Origin: Lysobacteraceae bacterium
GTDB taxonomy: Bacteria; Pseudomonadota; Gammaproteobacteria; Xanthomonadales; Xanthomonadaceae
DNA: 7,003 nucleotides
Assembly: GCA_003505795.1 (NCBI GenBank)
Contig: DNXT01000307.1
Span: 1-7,003, forward strand
Direction of reading: 5' to 3'
Numbering within the stretch: position 1 is the stretch's first letter; the number at the start of each line of letters is the position of its first letter. The notes beneath the pieces were generated by a model, which was not told the DNA's origin, made no database searches, and was given only the letters and a program-made list of their open reading frames with translations. Made by a program: the position numbers and the translations under genes. Of the stretch, positions 1-6,304 are shown piece by piece.

Positions 1-758
1 TCGGCCAGCGCCGGCTCGTCGACGATGCCGCCGCGGGCGATGTTGACCAGGGTCGCGGTCGGCTTCATCTTCGCCAGCGCGGCGGCGTCGATGATGTGGT
101 GGTTCCGTGCCGTATACGGCAGCACCAGCACCAGGTGGTCGGCCTGCGCCAGCAGCTCGTCGAAGCCGACGTAGCGCGCGCCGAGCGCGTGCTCGGTGGC
201 CTCGGGCAGGCGCGAGCGGTTGTGGTACAGCACCTTCATGCCGAAGCCGTGGTGGCCGCGGCGGGCGATGCCCTGGCCGATCCGGCCCATGCCGAGGATG
301 CCGAGCGTGGCACCGTGGATGTCGGCGCCGAGCATGGTCTGGAACGACCACTGGCCCCAGCGGCCCTCGCGCAGCCAGCGCTCGGATTCGGTGATGCGGC
401 GCGCGGCGGCCATCAGCAGCGCGAAACCGAGGTCGGCGGTGGTCTCGGTGAGCACGTCGGGGGTGTTGCTGGCGAGGATGCCGGCGGCGCTGAGCGCGGC
501 GACGTCCAGGTTGTTGTAGCCGACGCCGACGTTGGCGATCGCGCGCAGTTGCGGCGCATGGGCGATCTCGGCGGCGCCGATGCGCTCATTGAGGGTGACC
601 AGCGCGCCGTCCAGGGGGGCCAGCCGTTGGGCCAGCAGCTCCGGCGAATACGTGGTCACCTCGGCGGTGGTGGTCAGCTCGAAATGCTGGCCGAGCCGCT
701 CGACGACGTCGTCGAACAGCGGCTGGCTGACCCACACCCGTGGCCGCGGCTCAGCCAT
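1..758 (-). CDS. ghrB: D-2-hydroxyacid dehydrogenase, glyoxylate/hydroxypyruvate reductase type (3' end outside window)
   Basis: Probably a cytosolic NAD(P)H-dependent reductase of glyoxylate, hydroxypyruvate or related 2-keto acids. The first 252 residues are visible; the stop lies beyond the left edge. Relatives are about 320-330 aa, so roughly 70 residues are missing. Seen: VGYNNLD (residues 78-85), the dinucleotide-binding loop GMGRIGQG (156-163), LPYTARNHHII (213-223) and NIARGGIVDE (239-248), with the substrate-binding arginine at 242. From family knowledge, the catalytic Glu and His should follow off-window. The ATG at 758 is chosen because it gives a normal family N-terminus and overlaps the end of aroC by 8 bases (751-758), which suggests translational coupling; no strong Shine-Dalgarno is visible. 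The superfamily (2-hydroxyacid dehydrogenase) is near certain. The exact substrate, and hence the symbol, is inferred from the GYNNLD and ARG motifs; another 2-ketoacid reductase such as a 2-ketogluconate reductase is possible. Confidence 0.85.
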   Translation of the reverse strand, partial: MAEPRPRVWVSQPLFDDVVERLGQHFELTTTAEVTTYSPELLAQRLAPLDGALVTLNERIGAAEIAHAPQLRAIANVGVGYNNLDVAALSAAGILASNTPDVLTETTADLGFALLMAAARRITESERWLREGRWGQWSFQTMLGADIHGATLGILGMGRIGQGIARRGHHGFGMKVLYHNRSRLPEATEHALGARYVGFDELLAQADHLVLVLPYTARNHHIIDAAALAKMKPTATLVNIARGGIVDEPALA

Positions 759-1854
759 CGACGCTGCCGGGGATGCGCGGCGACACGTCGCCGACGTCGC
801 CGCACTGCGCGCGGTGGCGCAGCGCCTGGTCCATCAGCACCAGCGCCACCATCGCCTCGGCGATCGGGGTGGCGCGGATGCCCACGCACGGGTCGTGGCG
901 GCCGGTGGTGACCACCTCGACCGCGTTGCCGTCTACGTCCACCGTGGCACCAGGCAGGCGCAGGCTGGAAGTGGGCTTGAGCACGATCGAGGCGGTGATG
1001 GGCTGGCCGGTGGCGATGCCGCCGAGGATGCCGCCGGCGTGGTTGGACAGGAATCCTTGCGGGCTGATCAGGTCGCGGTGCTCGGTGCCCTTCTGCGCGG
1101 CGCTGGCGAAGCCGTCGCCGATCTCCACGCCCTTGACCGCGTTGATGCTCATCAGCGCCGCGGCCAGTTCGCCGTCGAGCTTGCCGTAGATCGGCTCGCC
1201 CCAGCCCGGCGGCACGCCGTCGGCGACCACGTCCACGCGCGCGCCGACCGAATCGCCGGACTTGCGCAGCGCGTCCATGTAGCTTTCCAGCTCGGCCACC
1301 TGCGCCGCGTGCGGCCAGAAGAACGGATTGTCCTCGACCGCGCTCCAGTCGAAGCCGGCCGGGCGCAGCTCGCCCAGCTGCGACAGGAAGCCGCGCACGC
1401 TGACGCCGTAGCGCTGCCGCAGCCATTTCTTGGCGATCACCCCGGCGGCCACGCGCATGGTGGTCTCGCGCGCCGAGGAACGCCCGCCGCCGCGCGGGTC
1501 GCGGATGCCGTACTTCTGCCAGTAGCTGTAGTCGGCATGGCCCGGGCGGAACTGCGCGGCGATGTTGCCGTAGTCCTTGCTGCGCTGGTCGGTATTGCGG
1601 ATCAGCAGCGCGATCGGGGTGCCGGTGGTGCGGCCCTCGTAGACCCCGGACAGGATCTCGACCTCGTCGGCCTCGCGCCGTGCCGAGGTATGCCGGCTCT
1701 TGCCGGTGGCGCGGCGCTGCAGGTCGTGGGCGAATTCCTCGGCGGCGATCTCCAGCCCCGGCGGGCAGCCGTCGACCACGCAGCCGATCGCCGGCCCGTG
1801 CGACTCGCCGAAGGTGGTGACCGTCAGCAGCTTGCCGAAGGAATTGGAGCTCAT
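751..1854 (-). CDS. aroC: chorismate synthase
   Basis: Catalyses the last shikimate-pathway step: anti-elimination of phosphate from 5-enolpyruvylshikimate 3-phosphate to give chorismate, the precursor of aromatic amino acids, folate and quinones. It needs reduced FMN and is a cytosolic homotetramer in known cases. The 367-aa product has the usual bacterial length (E. coli about 361). All three family signatures are present: GESHG (16-20), RPGHADYSYW (103-112) followed by GRSSARETT (124-132), and TGRHDPCVGIR (317-327). The histidines at 19 and 106, which correspond to the acid/base histidines of known enzymes, are intact. The reading frame stays open upstream to 1908, but MSSNSFGK at 1854 is the family N-terminus, and its ATG forms an ATGA overlap with the prmB stop. 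The upstream extension merely re-reads prmB. It is therefore the second gene of the prmB-aroC-reductase operon, probably translationally coupled. Nothing suggests damage or transfer. Confidence 0.98.
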   Translation of the reverse strand: MSSNSFGKLLTVTTFGESHGPAIGCVVDGCPPGLEIAAEEFAHDLQRRATGKSRHTSARREADEVEILSGVYEGRTTGTPIALLIRNTDQRSKDYGNIAAQFRPGHADYSYWQKYGIRDPRGGGRSSARETTMRVAAGVIAKKWLRQRYGVSVRGFLSQLGELRPAGFDWSAVEDNPFFWPHAAQVAELESYMDALRKSGDSVGARVDVVADGVPPGWGEPIYGKLDGELAAALMSINAVKGVEIGDGFASAAQKGTEHRDLISPQGFLSNHAGGILGGIATGQPITASIVLKPTSSLRLPGATVDVDGNAVEVVTTGRHDPCVGIRATPIAEAMVALVLMDQALRHRAQCGDVGDVSPRIPGSVDG

Positions 1855-2777
1855 CGCTGCGCGGCCAGCTCCGTGATGCGCGCGCTGTGCGCGATCAGCT
1901 CGCGGCACTCAACCGCGAAGATGCCCATCTGCCCGACCTTGAACTCGATCCAGGCGAAGTCCACTTCCGGCAGCAGCTTGACCAGGTGCCGCTCGGACTC
2001 GCCGACCTCGCAGATCAGCAGGCCGTCCTCGGACAGGTGGATCGGCGCGTCGCGCAGGATCTTCAGCACCAGGTCCAGGCCGTCGTCGCCGGCGCGCAGG
2101 CCCAGCTCCGGCTCGTAGGAATACTCGCGCGGCAGCGCGTCGGTCTCGGCGTTGGTGACGTAGGGCGGATTGGTGACGATCAGGTCGTAGTGGCGGCCGG
2201 TCAGGCCCTCGAACAGGTTGGACTTGAGCAGGGTGACGTTGTCGGCCAGCAGCCGCGCCTTGTTCTCGGCCGCCAGCGCCAGCGCCTCGTCGCTGATGTC
2301 CACGCCATCGACCTGCCAGTCCGGGTTGTAGTGGCCCATCGCGATCGCGATGCAGCCCGAGCCGGTGCACAGGTCCAGCGCGCGGCCGACGCCGCGCCCG
2401 GCCAGCCACGGCTCGAAGCCGGACTCGATCAGCTCGGCGATCGGCGAGCGCGGCACCAGCGCGCGGCGGTCGCTCTTGAAGCTCAGCCCGGCGAACCAGG
2501 CCTCGCCGGTCAGGTAGGCGGCCGGCACGCGCTCGCTCACGCGCCGCTCGAACAGCGCCAGCACCTGTTCCTTCTCGCTGCGCAGCAGCCGCGCCTGGCC
2601 GTAGGCCGGGCCCAGGTCGTGCGGCAGGTGCAGGGTGTGCAGGACCAGCTGGGTGGCCTCGTCCAGCGCGTTGTCGTAGCTGTGGCCGAAGGTCAGCCCC
2701 GCTTCGTTGAAACGGCTGGTGCCGTAGCGGATCAGGTCGATGATCGTGTGCAGTTCGTCGGCCGCGGCGGCAGTCAT
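1851..2777 (-). CDS. prmB: 50S ribosomal protein L3 glutamine N5-methyltransferase
   Basis: SAM-dependent enzyme that, in E. coli, methylates a glutamine side chain of ribosomal protein L3 and supports large-subunit assembly. The 308-aa product matches E. coli PrmB in length (310). Seen: a helical N-terminal substrate-recognition part (about 1-85), AYLTGEAWFAGLSF (87-100), VPRSPIAELI (108-117), the SAM-binding motif DLCTGSGCIAI (135-145), the acidic end of the next strand VDGVDIS (156-162), and the catalytic NPPY (203-206), which grips the target glutamine. VPRSPI instead of the PRPETE-like motif of the release-factor enzyme PrmC separates the two paralogues. The frame is open upstream to 2981, but that part crosses the Sco gene; the ATG at 2777 gives the expected N-terminus MTAAAADELHTIIDLIRYG. 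No clear Shine-Dalgarno precedes it. A TATAAT hexamer lies 28 bases upstream. It is the first gene of the minus-strand operon and overlaps aroC by ATGA. Confidence 0.96.
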   Translation of the reverse strand: MTAAAADELHTIIDLIRYGTSRFNEAGLTFGHSYDNALDEATQLVLHTLHLPHDLGPAYGQARLLRSEKEQVLALFERRVSERVPAAYLTGEAWFAGLSFKSDRRALVPRSPIAELIESGFEPWLAGRGVGRALDLCTGSGCIAIAMGHYNPDWQVDGVDISDEALALAAENKARLLADNVTLLKSNLFEGLTGRHYDLIVTNPPYVTNAETDALPREYSYEPELGLRAGDDGLDLVLKILRDAPIHLSEDGLLICEVGESERHLVKLLPEVDFAWIEFKVGQMGIFAVECRELIAHSARITELAAQR

Positions 2778-2805
2778 GGCAACAGCTGGAGGAGGTCGGC
2801 CCCCG

Positions 2806-2811
2806 ATTATA
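2806..2811 (-). promoter_or_regulatory. candidate -10 element of the prmB-aroC-reductase operon
   Basis: Read on the minus strand, this is a perfect TATAAT in otherwise G/C-rich DNA, 28 bases upstream of the prmB ATG. It would place the transcription start near 2799 and give a leader of about 20 bases. No good -35 hexamer is seen at 16-18 bases spacing, so the assignment rests on the -10 match and position only. Confidence 0.45.
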
Positions 2812-2824
2812 GAGGCCCGATCGG

Positions 2825-2830
2825 TATCAT
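2825..2830 (+). promoter_or_regulatory. candidate -10 element of the Sco-psd operon
   Basis: TATCAT matches the sigma-70 -10 consensus at five of six positions and lies 26 bases before the chosen ATG of the Sco gene. The expected -35 region falls on the opposing TATAAT of prmB and has no convincing TTGACA-like hexamer. TATAGA at 2808-2813 is an alternative -10. The call is weak. Confidence 0.3.
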
Positions 2831-2856
2831 GAGCGTCCGTTGCAGTGGAAACCTCC

Positions 2857-3507
2857 ATGTTCAACCGTAATTTCGGCATCGTGGTGCTGGTCGCCCTGGC
2901 CGCCGGGCTGGGGCTGGTCCTGGCGCAGAAGTTCTTCGGCGGCAGCGCCGCCTCGCCGTGGCCGCAGACCCGCGCGGTCACCTTCTACCCGCAGTCGCGC
3001 GCCCTGCCCGACTACAGCCTGCGCCAGTCCGACGGCACCCAGCTGGTCCCCGGCGAGCTCAAGGGCCACTGGACCCTGGTGTTCCTCGGCTTCACCTTCT
3101 GCCCGGACGTGTGCCCGACCACGCTGGCGGACCTGGCGATCGCGCAGAAGCAGTGGCAGGCGATTCCCGAAGGCGTGCGCCCGCGGGTGCTGTTCGTCTC
3201 GGTCGACCCGGACCGCGACCCGCCGGCGCGGCTGGGCGAGTATGCGCATGCCTTCCACAAGGACACGCTGGCGGCCACCGCCGACGTGCCGTCGCTGGAG
3301 CGCTTCGCCACCGCGCTCGGCTTCGTGTTCCAGAAGGTCCCCGGCAAGCACTTCGACGAGAACCCCGACGACTACAGCATGGACCACTCCGCCGGCATCG
3401 CCGTGCTCGATCCGGACGGCCGCCTGGCCGGCCTGATCCGCCCGCCACTCGACCCGCAGGCGATCGCGGCCGATTTCGCGCAGCTGACCAGGGTGACCGC
3501 GCCGTGA
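2857..3507 (+). CDS. Sco1/SenC/PrrC family copper chaperone, membrane-anchored
   Basis: Thioredoxin-fold copper metallochaperone. In known systems Sco proteins help load the CuA site of cytochrome c oxidase subunit II on the periplasmic face. The 216-aa product has an uncleaved-looking membrane anchor (about 7-24, after MFNRNF), a redox/copper motif CPDVCP (82-87) giving Cys82 and Cys86, VSVDPDRD (114-121), and the distal copper-ligand histidine in MDHSAG (His177). All three ligands are intact. The ATG at 2857 is preferred because GGAA at 2847-2850 lies 6 bases before it. An in-frame GTG at 2845 would add four residues but would use up that ribosome-binding site. The stop overlaps the GTG start of psd (GTGA), so the pair is probably co-translated. 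No cytochrome oxidase gene is visible here, so the client is inferred from the family. A thiol-disulfide or oxidative-stress role, as proposed for some Sco proteins, is the main alternative. Confidence 0.93.
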   Translation: MFNRNFGIVVLVALAAGLGLVLAQKFFGGSAASPWPQTRAVTFYPQSRALPDYSLRQSDGTQLVPGELKGHWTLVFLGFTFCPDVCPTTLADLAIAQKQWQAIPEGVRPRVLFVSVDPDRDPPARLGEYAHAFHKDTLAATADVPSLERFATALGFVFQKVPGKHFDENPDDYSMDHSAGIAVLDPDGRLAGLIRPPLDPQAIAADFAQLTRVTAP

Positions 3508-4352
3508 GCCTGGTGACCTCGCTGAGCTACGTGCTGCCGCACCGCCTGCTGTCGTCGCTGGCGCGGCGCCTGGCCTACTCGACCCGCCCCGCGCTCAAGC
3601 AGTGGCTGATCGACACGGTCACCCGCCGGTTCGGGGTGAACCTGGCCGAGGCCGCGCAGCCGGACCCGCGGGCTTACCCCAGCTTCAATGCATTCTTCAC
3701 CCGCGCGCTCAGGCCCGGCGCGCGCGTCGCCGACCCGGACCCGTCGGCCCTGCTGATGCCGGCCGACGGCCGCATCAGCCAGCTCGGCCGGATCGAAGCC
3801 GGCCGCATCTTCCAGGCCAAGGGCCAGGCGTTCAGCGCGGCCGAGCTGCTCGGCGACGAGGCCGCGGCGGCGCCGTTCGCCGACGGCCTGTTCGCCACCG
3901 TGTATCTGTCGCCGAAGGACTACCACCGCGTGCACATGCCGTGGACCGGCACCCTGCGCGAGACCGTGCACGTGCCGGGACGCCTGTTCAGCGTCGGCCC
4001 GGACGCGGTCCGCAACGTGCCGCGCCTGTTCGCGCGCAACGAGCGCCTGGTCTGCCATTTCGACACCGACTTCGGCCCGATGGTGCAGGTGATGGTCGGC
4101 GCGCTGCTGGTGTCGGGCGTGGAAACCGTGTGGAGCGGCGTGGAGATCCCGGCCTACGGCGACCGCATCGCCCGCAAGGACTGGCGCGGCAAGGGGATCG
4201 TGCTGGAGAGGTTCGCGGAGATGGCGCGCTTCAACTACGGCTCCACCGTGATCGTGCTGCTGCCGCCGGGCGTGGCGGCGTTCGACCCGGCCTTGAAGGC
4301 CGAGAGCCCGACCGTGCTCGGCCAGGTGCTGGCGAAGCGGCTGGATCGTTGA
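3504..4352 (+). CDS. psd: phosphatidylserine decarboxylase proenzyme
   Basis: Converts phosphatidylserine to phosphatidylethanolamine at the inner membrane; the cofactor is a pyruvoyl group made by self-cleavage. The 282-aa product shows YPSFNAFFTRALRPGAR (58-74), PADGRISQLG (86-95) with Asp88, YLSPKDYHRVHMPW (134-147) with His141 and His144, and ARFNYGSTVIVLLPPG (241-256). By analogy with the E. coli enzyme, Asp88, His144 and Ser247 form the self-processing triad, and cleavage between Gly246 and Ser247 would leave a large beta chain and a 36-residue alpha chain. The processing motif reads YGST where E. coli has LGST. The frame is open far upstream through the Sco gene, but the family N-terminus begins at the GTG at 3504, whose GTGA overlaps the Sco stop; AGGG at 3490-3493 may serve as ribosome-binding site. 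It lacks the N-terminal extension of longer homologues such as the 322-aa E. coli enzyme. Confidence 0.96.
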   Translation: MSLVTSLSYVLPHRLLSSLARRLAYSTRPALKQWLIDTVTRRFGVNLAEAAQPDPRAYPSFNAFFTRALRPGARVADPDPSALLMPADGRISQLGRIEAGRIFQAKGQAFSAAELLGDEAAAAPFADGLFATVYLSPKDYHRVHMPWTGTLRETVHVPGRLFSVGPDAVRNVPRLFARNERLVCHFDTDFGPMVQVMVGALLVSGVETVWSGVEIPAYGDRIARKDWRGKGIVLERFAEMARFNYGSTVIVLLPPGVAAFDPALKAESPTVLGQVLAKRLDR

Positions 4353-4389
4353 CGCGCGGCGAGTCCGGCCGATCCCGCGAGGGCTTCTT

Positions 4390-4413
4390 GTGGGAGGGGC
4401 TTGGGCCCCTTCC
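4390..4413 (+). repeat. degenerate REP-like palindrome with GTGG head
   Basis: A 9-bp stem (4392-4400 with 4405-4413, containing one G·T wobble) closes a TTGG loop and is preceded by GTGG. The form, a GTRG tetranucleotide followed by a short palindrome, is that of REP elements tied to RAYT transposases, and it resembles the GTGGGAGGGGCTTCAGCCCC-type repeats of Xanthomonadaceae as I recall them. It starts 38 bases after the psd stop. No T-run follows, so a classical intrinsic terminator is not supported. Family membership is inferred from a single copy. Confidence 0.5.
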
Positions 4414-4446
4414 ATGCCAGCTTCCACGTCCGGCATCCGCCTTTCG

Positions 4447-4512
4447 TAGGAGCGACTTCAGTCGCGACGGGGCCTTACCGGGAAAGTTCCGCCGCGACTG
4501 AAGTCGCTCCTA
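4447..4512. repeat. REP-type inverted pair (BIME-like) between convergent genes
   Basis: Two 24-base arms, 4447-4470 and 4489-4512, are reverse complements with a single mismatch (T at 4492 expected, C found), separated by an 18-base spacer. Each arm also contains its own small palindrome, GCGACT-TC-AGTCGC in the left arm. The left copy is headed by GTAG (4446-4449), the tetranucleotide typical of REPs mobilised by RAYT transposases; the right copy, read on the minus strand, has TTAG instead. A paired, inverted arrangement of this kind is called a BIME. It sits in the 180-bp gap between the stops of psd and the transglycosylase gene, where the long hairpin could stop or stabilise both converging transcripts, although neither side has a T-tract. 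No RAYT gene is in the window. Confidence 0.85.
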
Positions 4513-4532
4513 AACGACGGGATTCTTGCCCC

Positions 4533-6107
4533 TTACCTGTCGCAGCCCTGCAGCTTCAGCGTCTGCCCCGGCTTGAGCGCGTAGCCCGGCGCCTTCAGCC
4601 CGTTGGCCCGGGCCAGCTCCTTGACTTCGCACTGGTACTTCTGCGCGATGCGGCCGAGCGTGTCGCCCTTGGCGACCTTGTAGCTGCGTACCTGGCTGGC
4701 CTTGGGCCTGGCCGGCGCCGGCCGCCCGGTCGCGACCGTGGTCGGCACGCCCGGCATCGGCATGGCGTCGCCCACCGCGACGTTGCCGGTGTATTCGGGC
4801 GCCGCGCCGCGCACGATCGCCGCGTTGAGGTCGGCGGTGATCAGCGTCCGCGCCAGGTCGGCGCGCGGCCCGCTCACGCAGTAGCGGTTGTAGAGCCCGA
4901 CGATGCGGGTATTGGCGTTGATGGTGACGCCGGCCGGAATCCAGCCGTCGGCCTCGTAGCGCGGATTGAGGTTGCGCAGCACGCGCATGTAGCCGTCGCG
5001 GGTGCCGGCGCTGCCCAGGCAGATGGTCAGCTCGTAGATCGTGGTCGACTTGGCCAGCTTCAGCGTCGCCGGCTGCGCCGCGATCCTGGGGAACTCCACC
5101 CCGTACTGGCGCGGGTGCAGGAAGATCCAGGCCGCGGCGATCACCATCGGCACGTAGTCCTTGGTCTCGGCCGGGAACTGGTTGTAGACCGACTGCTCCC
5201 AGAATCCGCGCCCGCCGGACTGGTTGAACACGCGCGCGGCGCGGCCCTCGCCGCCGTTGTAGGCGGCCAGCGCCAGCTCGATGTTGCGGTTGAGTTCGCC
5301 CATGCGCTCGTTGAGGTAGGCGGCGCTGGCCTCGGCCGCGCTGCGCGGATCGAAGCGCGTGTCGAAGCCGCTGCCGTCGGGGCCCAGCCCGAAGCGGCGG
5401 GCGGTGGCCGGCATGAACTGCATCAGGCCGGCCGCACCGGCACGCGAACTGGCGTGCACGCGGCCGTTGGACTCCTTGGCCATGATCCCGAACAGCAGCG
5501 CCTCGGGCAGCCCGCGCTTCTCCCATTCCGGCCACATGACCGCGCGCAGGTTCTGGTAGTTCTCGTAGCTTGTCAGCAGCGCCGGGCGCATGTCGGTCAG
5601 CCAGCGGCGGATGCCGGCCTGCACCGCCGGGTTGTACTGGACCATGTTGTCGAACGCATGGTGCTGGTCGTTGAGCAGGCTGGCCGCGCGCGCGGCCTCC
5701 GGCACGTCGGCCTCGAGCGGCGCGACATGGTCCGGGTCGGCCTGCAGCAGGGCTTCGTCGTCTTCCGGGTCGTCGGCCGCCGGCGCCTCCGCATCGGCAT
5801 TGGCCTTGAGCAGGCGCTTGTAGGCGGTGAGCAGGGTCGGCGTGGAACAGCCGCGCTGCTTGATGCAGGCGTCGATCACGTCCTCCATGTCCTCCAGCGC
5901 GGCATCGGCCTCCTGCTGGCCCTTGGGATCGGCGTTGTGCACCAGCACCAGCGCGGCGCGGTAGCGTTTTTCCGCCGCCCCCATGCGCTGTTCGAGGGCG
6001 GCGACCTTGTCGTCGCGGGAGGCCGCATGCGCGGCGGGAAGCAGGGACAGCAGCAGCGCGGCGGCCAGGATCGACCGGGGACGCAGGACGGGACAAGGAA
6101 GCGGCAT
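4533..6107 (-). CDS. mltD: exported MltD-type lytic transglycosylase with C-terminal LysM domain
   Basis: Cleaves the MurNAc-GlcNAc bond of peptidoglycan with formation of 1,6-anhydro ends, in the periplasm. The 524-aa product begins with a signal peptide (n-region arginines 10 and 12, hydrophobic 13-24, likely cleavage after AHA at 26-28). A helical, acidic Ala/Asp/Glu-rich stretch follows (about 30-140). The SLT domain (about 185-335) carries MAKESNGRVHASSRAGAAGLMQFMPATARRFG (209-240) with catalytic Glu212, then LALAAYNGGEGR (278-289) and ETKDYVP (314-320), the pattern of family 1D. One LysM repeat (about 473-519) binds glycan. Unlike E. coli MltD it has no lipobox and only one recognisable LysM, so it is probably soluble in the periplasm rather than a lipoprotein. 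Six cysteines remain after the signal peptide (81, 87, 363, 410, 493, 522). The ATG at 6107 is chosen for the signal peptide; the ribosome-binding site is weak. It converges on psd and diverges from the ATPase gene, so it is transcribed alone here. Confidence 0.92.
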   Translation of the reverse strand: MPLPCPVLRPRSILAAALLLSLLPAAHAASRDDKVAALEQRMGAAEKRYRAALVLVHNADPKGQQEADAALEDMEDVIDACIKQRGCSTPTLLTAYKRLLKANADAEAPAADDPEDDEALLQADPDHVAPLEADVPEAARAASLLNDQHHAFDNMVQYNPAVQAGIRRWLTDMRPALLTSYENYQNLRAVMWPEWEKRGLPEALLFGIMAKESNGRVHASSRAGAAGLMQFMPATARRFGLGPDGSGFDTRFDPRSAAEASAAYLNERMGELNRNIELALAAYNGGEGRAARVFNQSGGRGFWEQSVYNQFPAETKDYVPMVIAAAWIFLHPRQYGVEFPRIAAQPATLKLAKSTTIYELTICLGSAGTRDGYMRVLRNLNPRYEADGWIPAGVTINANTRIVGLYNRYCVSGPRADLARTLITADLNAAIVRGAAPEYTGNVAVGDAMPMPGVPTTVATGRPAPARPKASQVRSYKVAKGDTLGRIAQKYQCEVKELARANGLKAPGYALKPGQTLKLQGCDR

Positions 6108-6268
6108 TTTCAGCGGCGGCGGCGATAAAGACAGCCAGGGTAGCCGCCGCCGTCGCGCCGGAGCAAGGCGAGCCGCGCGCCGGGACAGTCCGCAGTTAGG
6201 CGCCGTCGCCCGTTCCTACCCCGGCGGGCCCGGCGCGGCCTGCCCGGAAATGGAGCGCAGGCCCCGGA

Positions 6269-6296
6269 GCGCGCCATCCCCATGAGGGGGGCGCGC
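6269..6296. repeat. imperfect G/C hairpin with two-base bulge
   Basis: GCGCGCC, an AT bulge and CCCC (6269-6281) pair with GGGGGGCGCGC (6286-6296) around an ATGA loop, giving 11 G·C pairs. No T-run flanks it on either strand, so an intrinsic terminator is not supported. It may be part of a structured transcript, a protein-binding site or an eroded repeat. Confidence 0.5.
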
Positions 6297-6304
6297 AACG
6301 GTGC

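Noticed and set aside
532..2118. Long plus-strand open frame (528 codons) opposite aroC and prmB
   Set aside because: It is antisense to two well-supported genes; its product is low-complexity Ala/Arg/Gly/Val-rich with no family motif, as expected from the high G/C content.
3372..4436. Minus-strand open frame opposite psd
   Set aside because: Antisense to psd, His/Arg/Ala-rich and without recognisable domains.
4447..4512. Inverted pair as an intrinsic terminator
   Set aside because: No T-run follows the hairpin on either strand; a role in ending transcripts remains possible but is not shown by the sequence.
4446..4513. Inverted pair as ends of an insertion sequence or as a CRISPR repeat
   Set aside because: Only 18 bases separate the arms, there is no transposase gene, no target-site duplication is evident and there is no array of regularly spaced copies.
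4510..6096. Second minus-strand open frame (528 codons) in another frame of the transglycosylase gene
   Set aside because: It is a frame-shifted shadow: the Arg/Gly/Pro/Ala-rich translation has no motif, while the adjacent frame carries SLT and LysM motifs.
4401..6128. Long plus-strand open frame (575 codons) opposite the transglycosylase gene
   Set aside because: It lies antisense to a gene with clear catalytic motifs and signal peptide; the translation is repetitive Gly/Arg/Val/His-rich and starts inside the REP-like palindrome.
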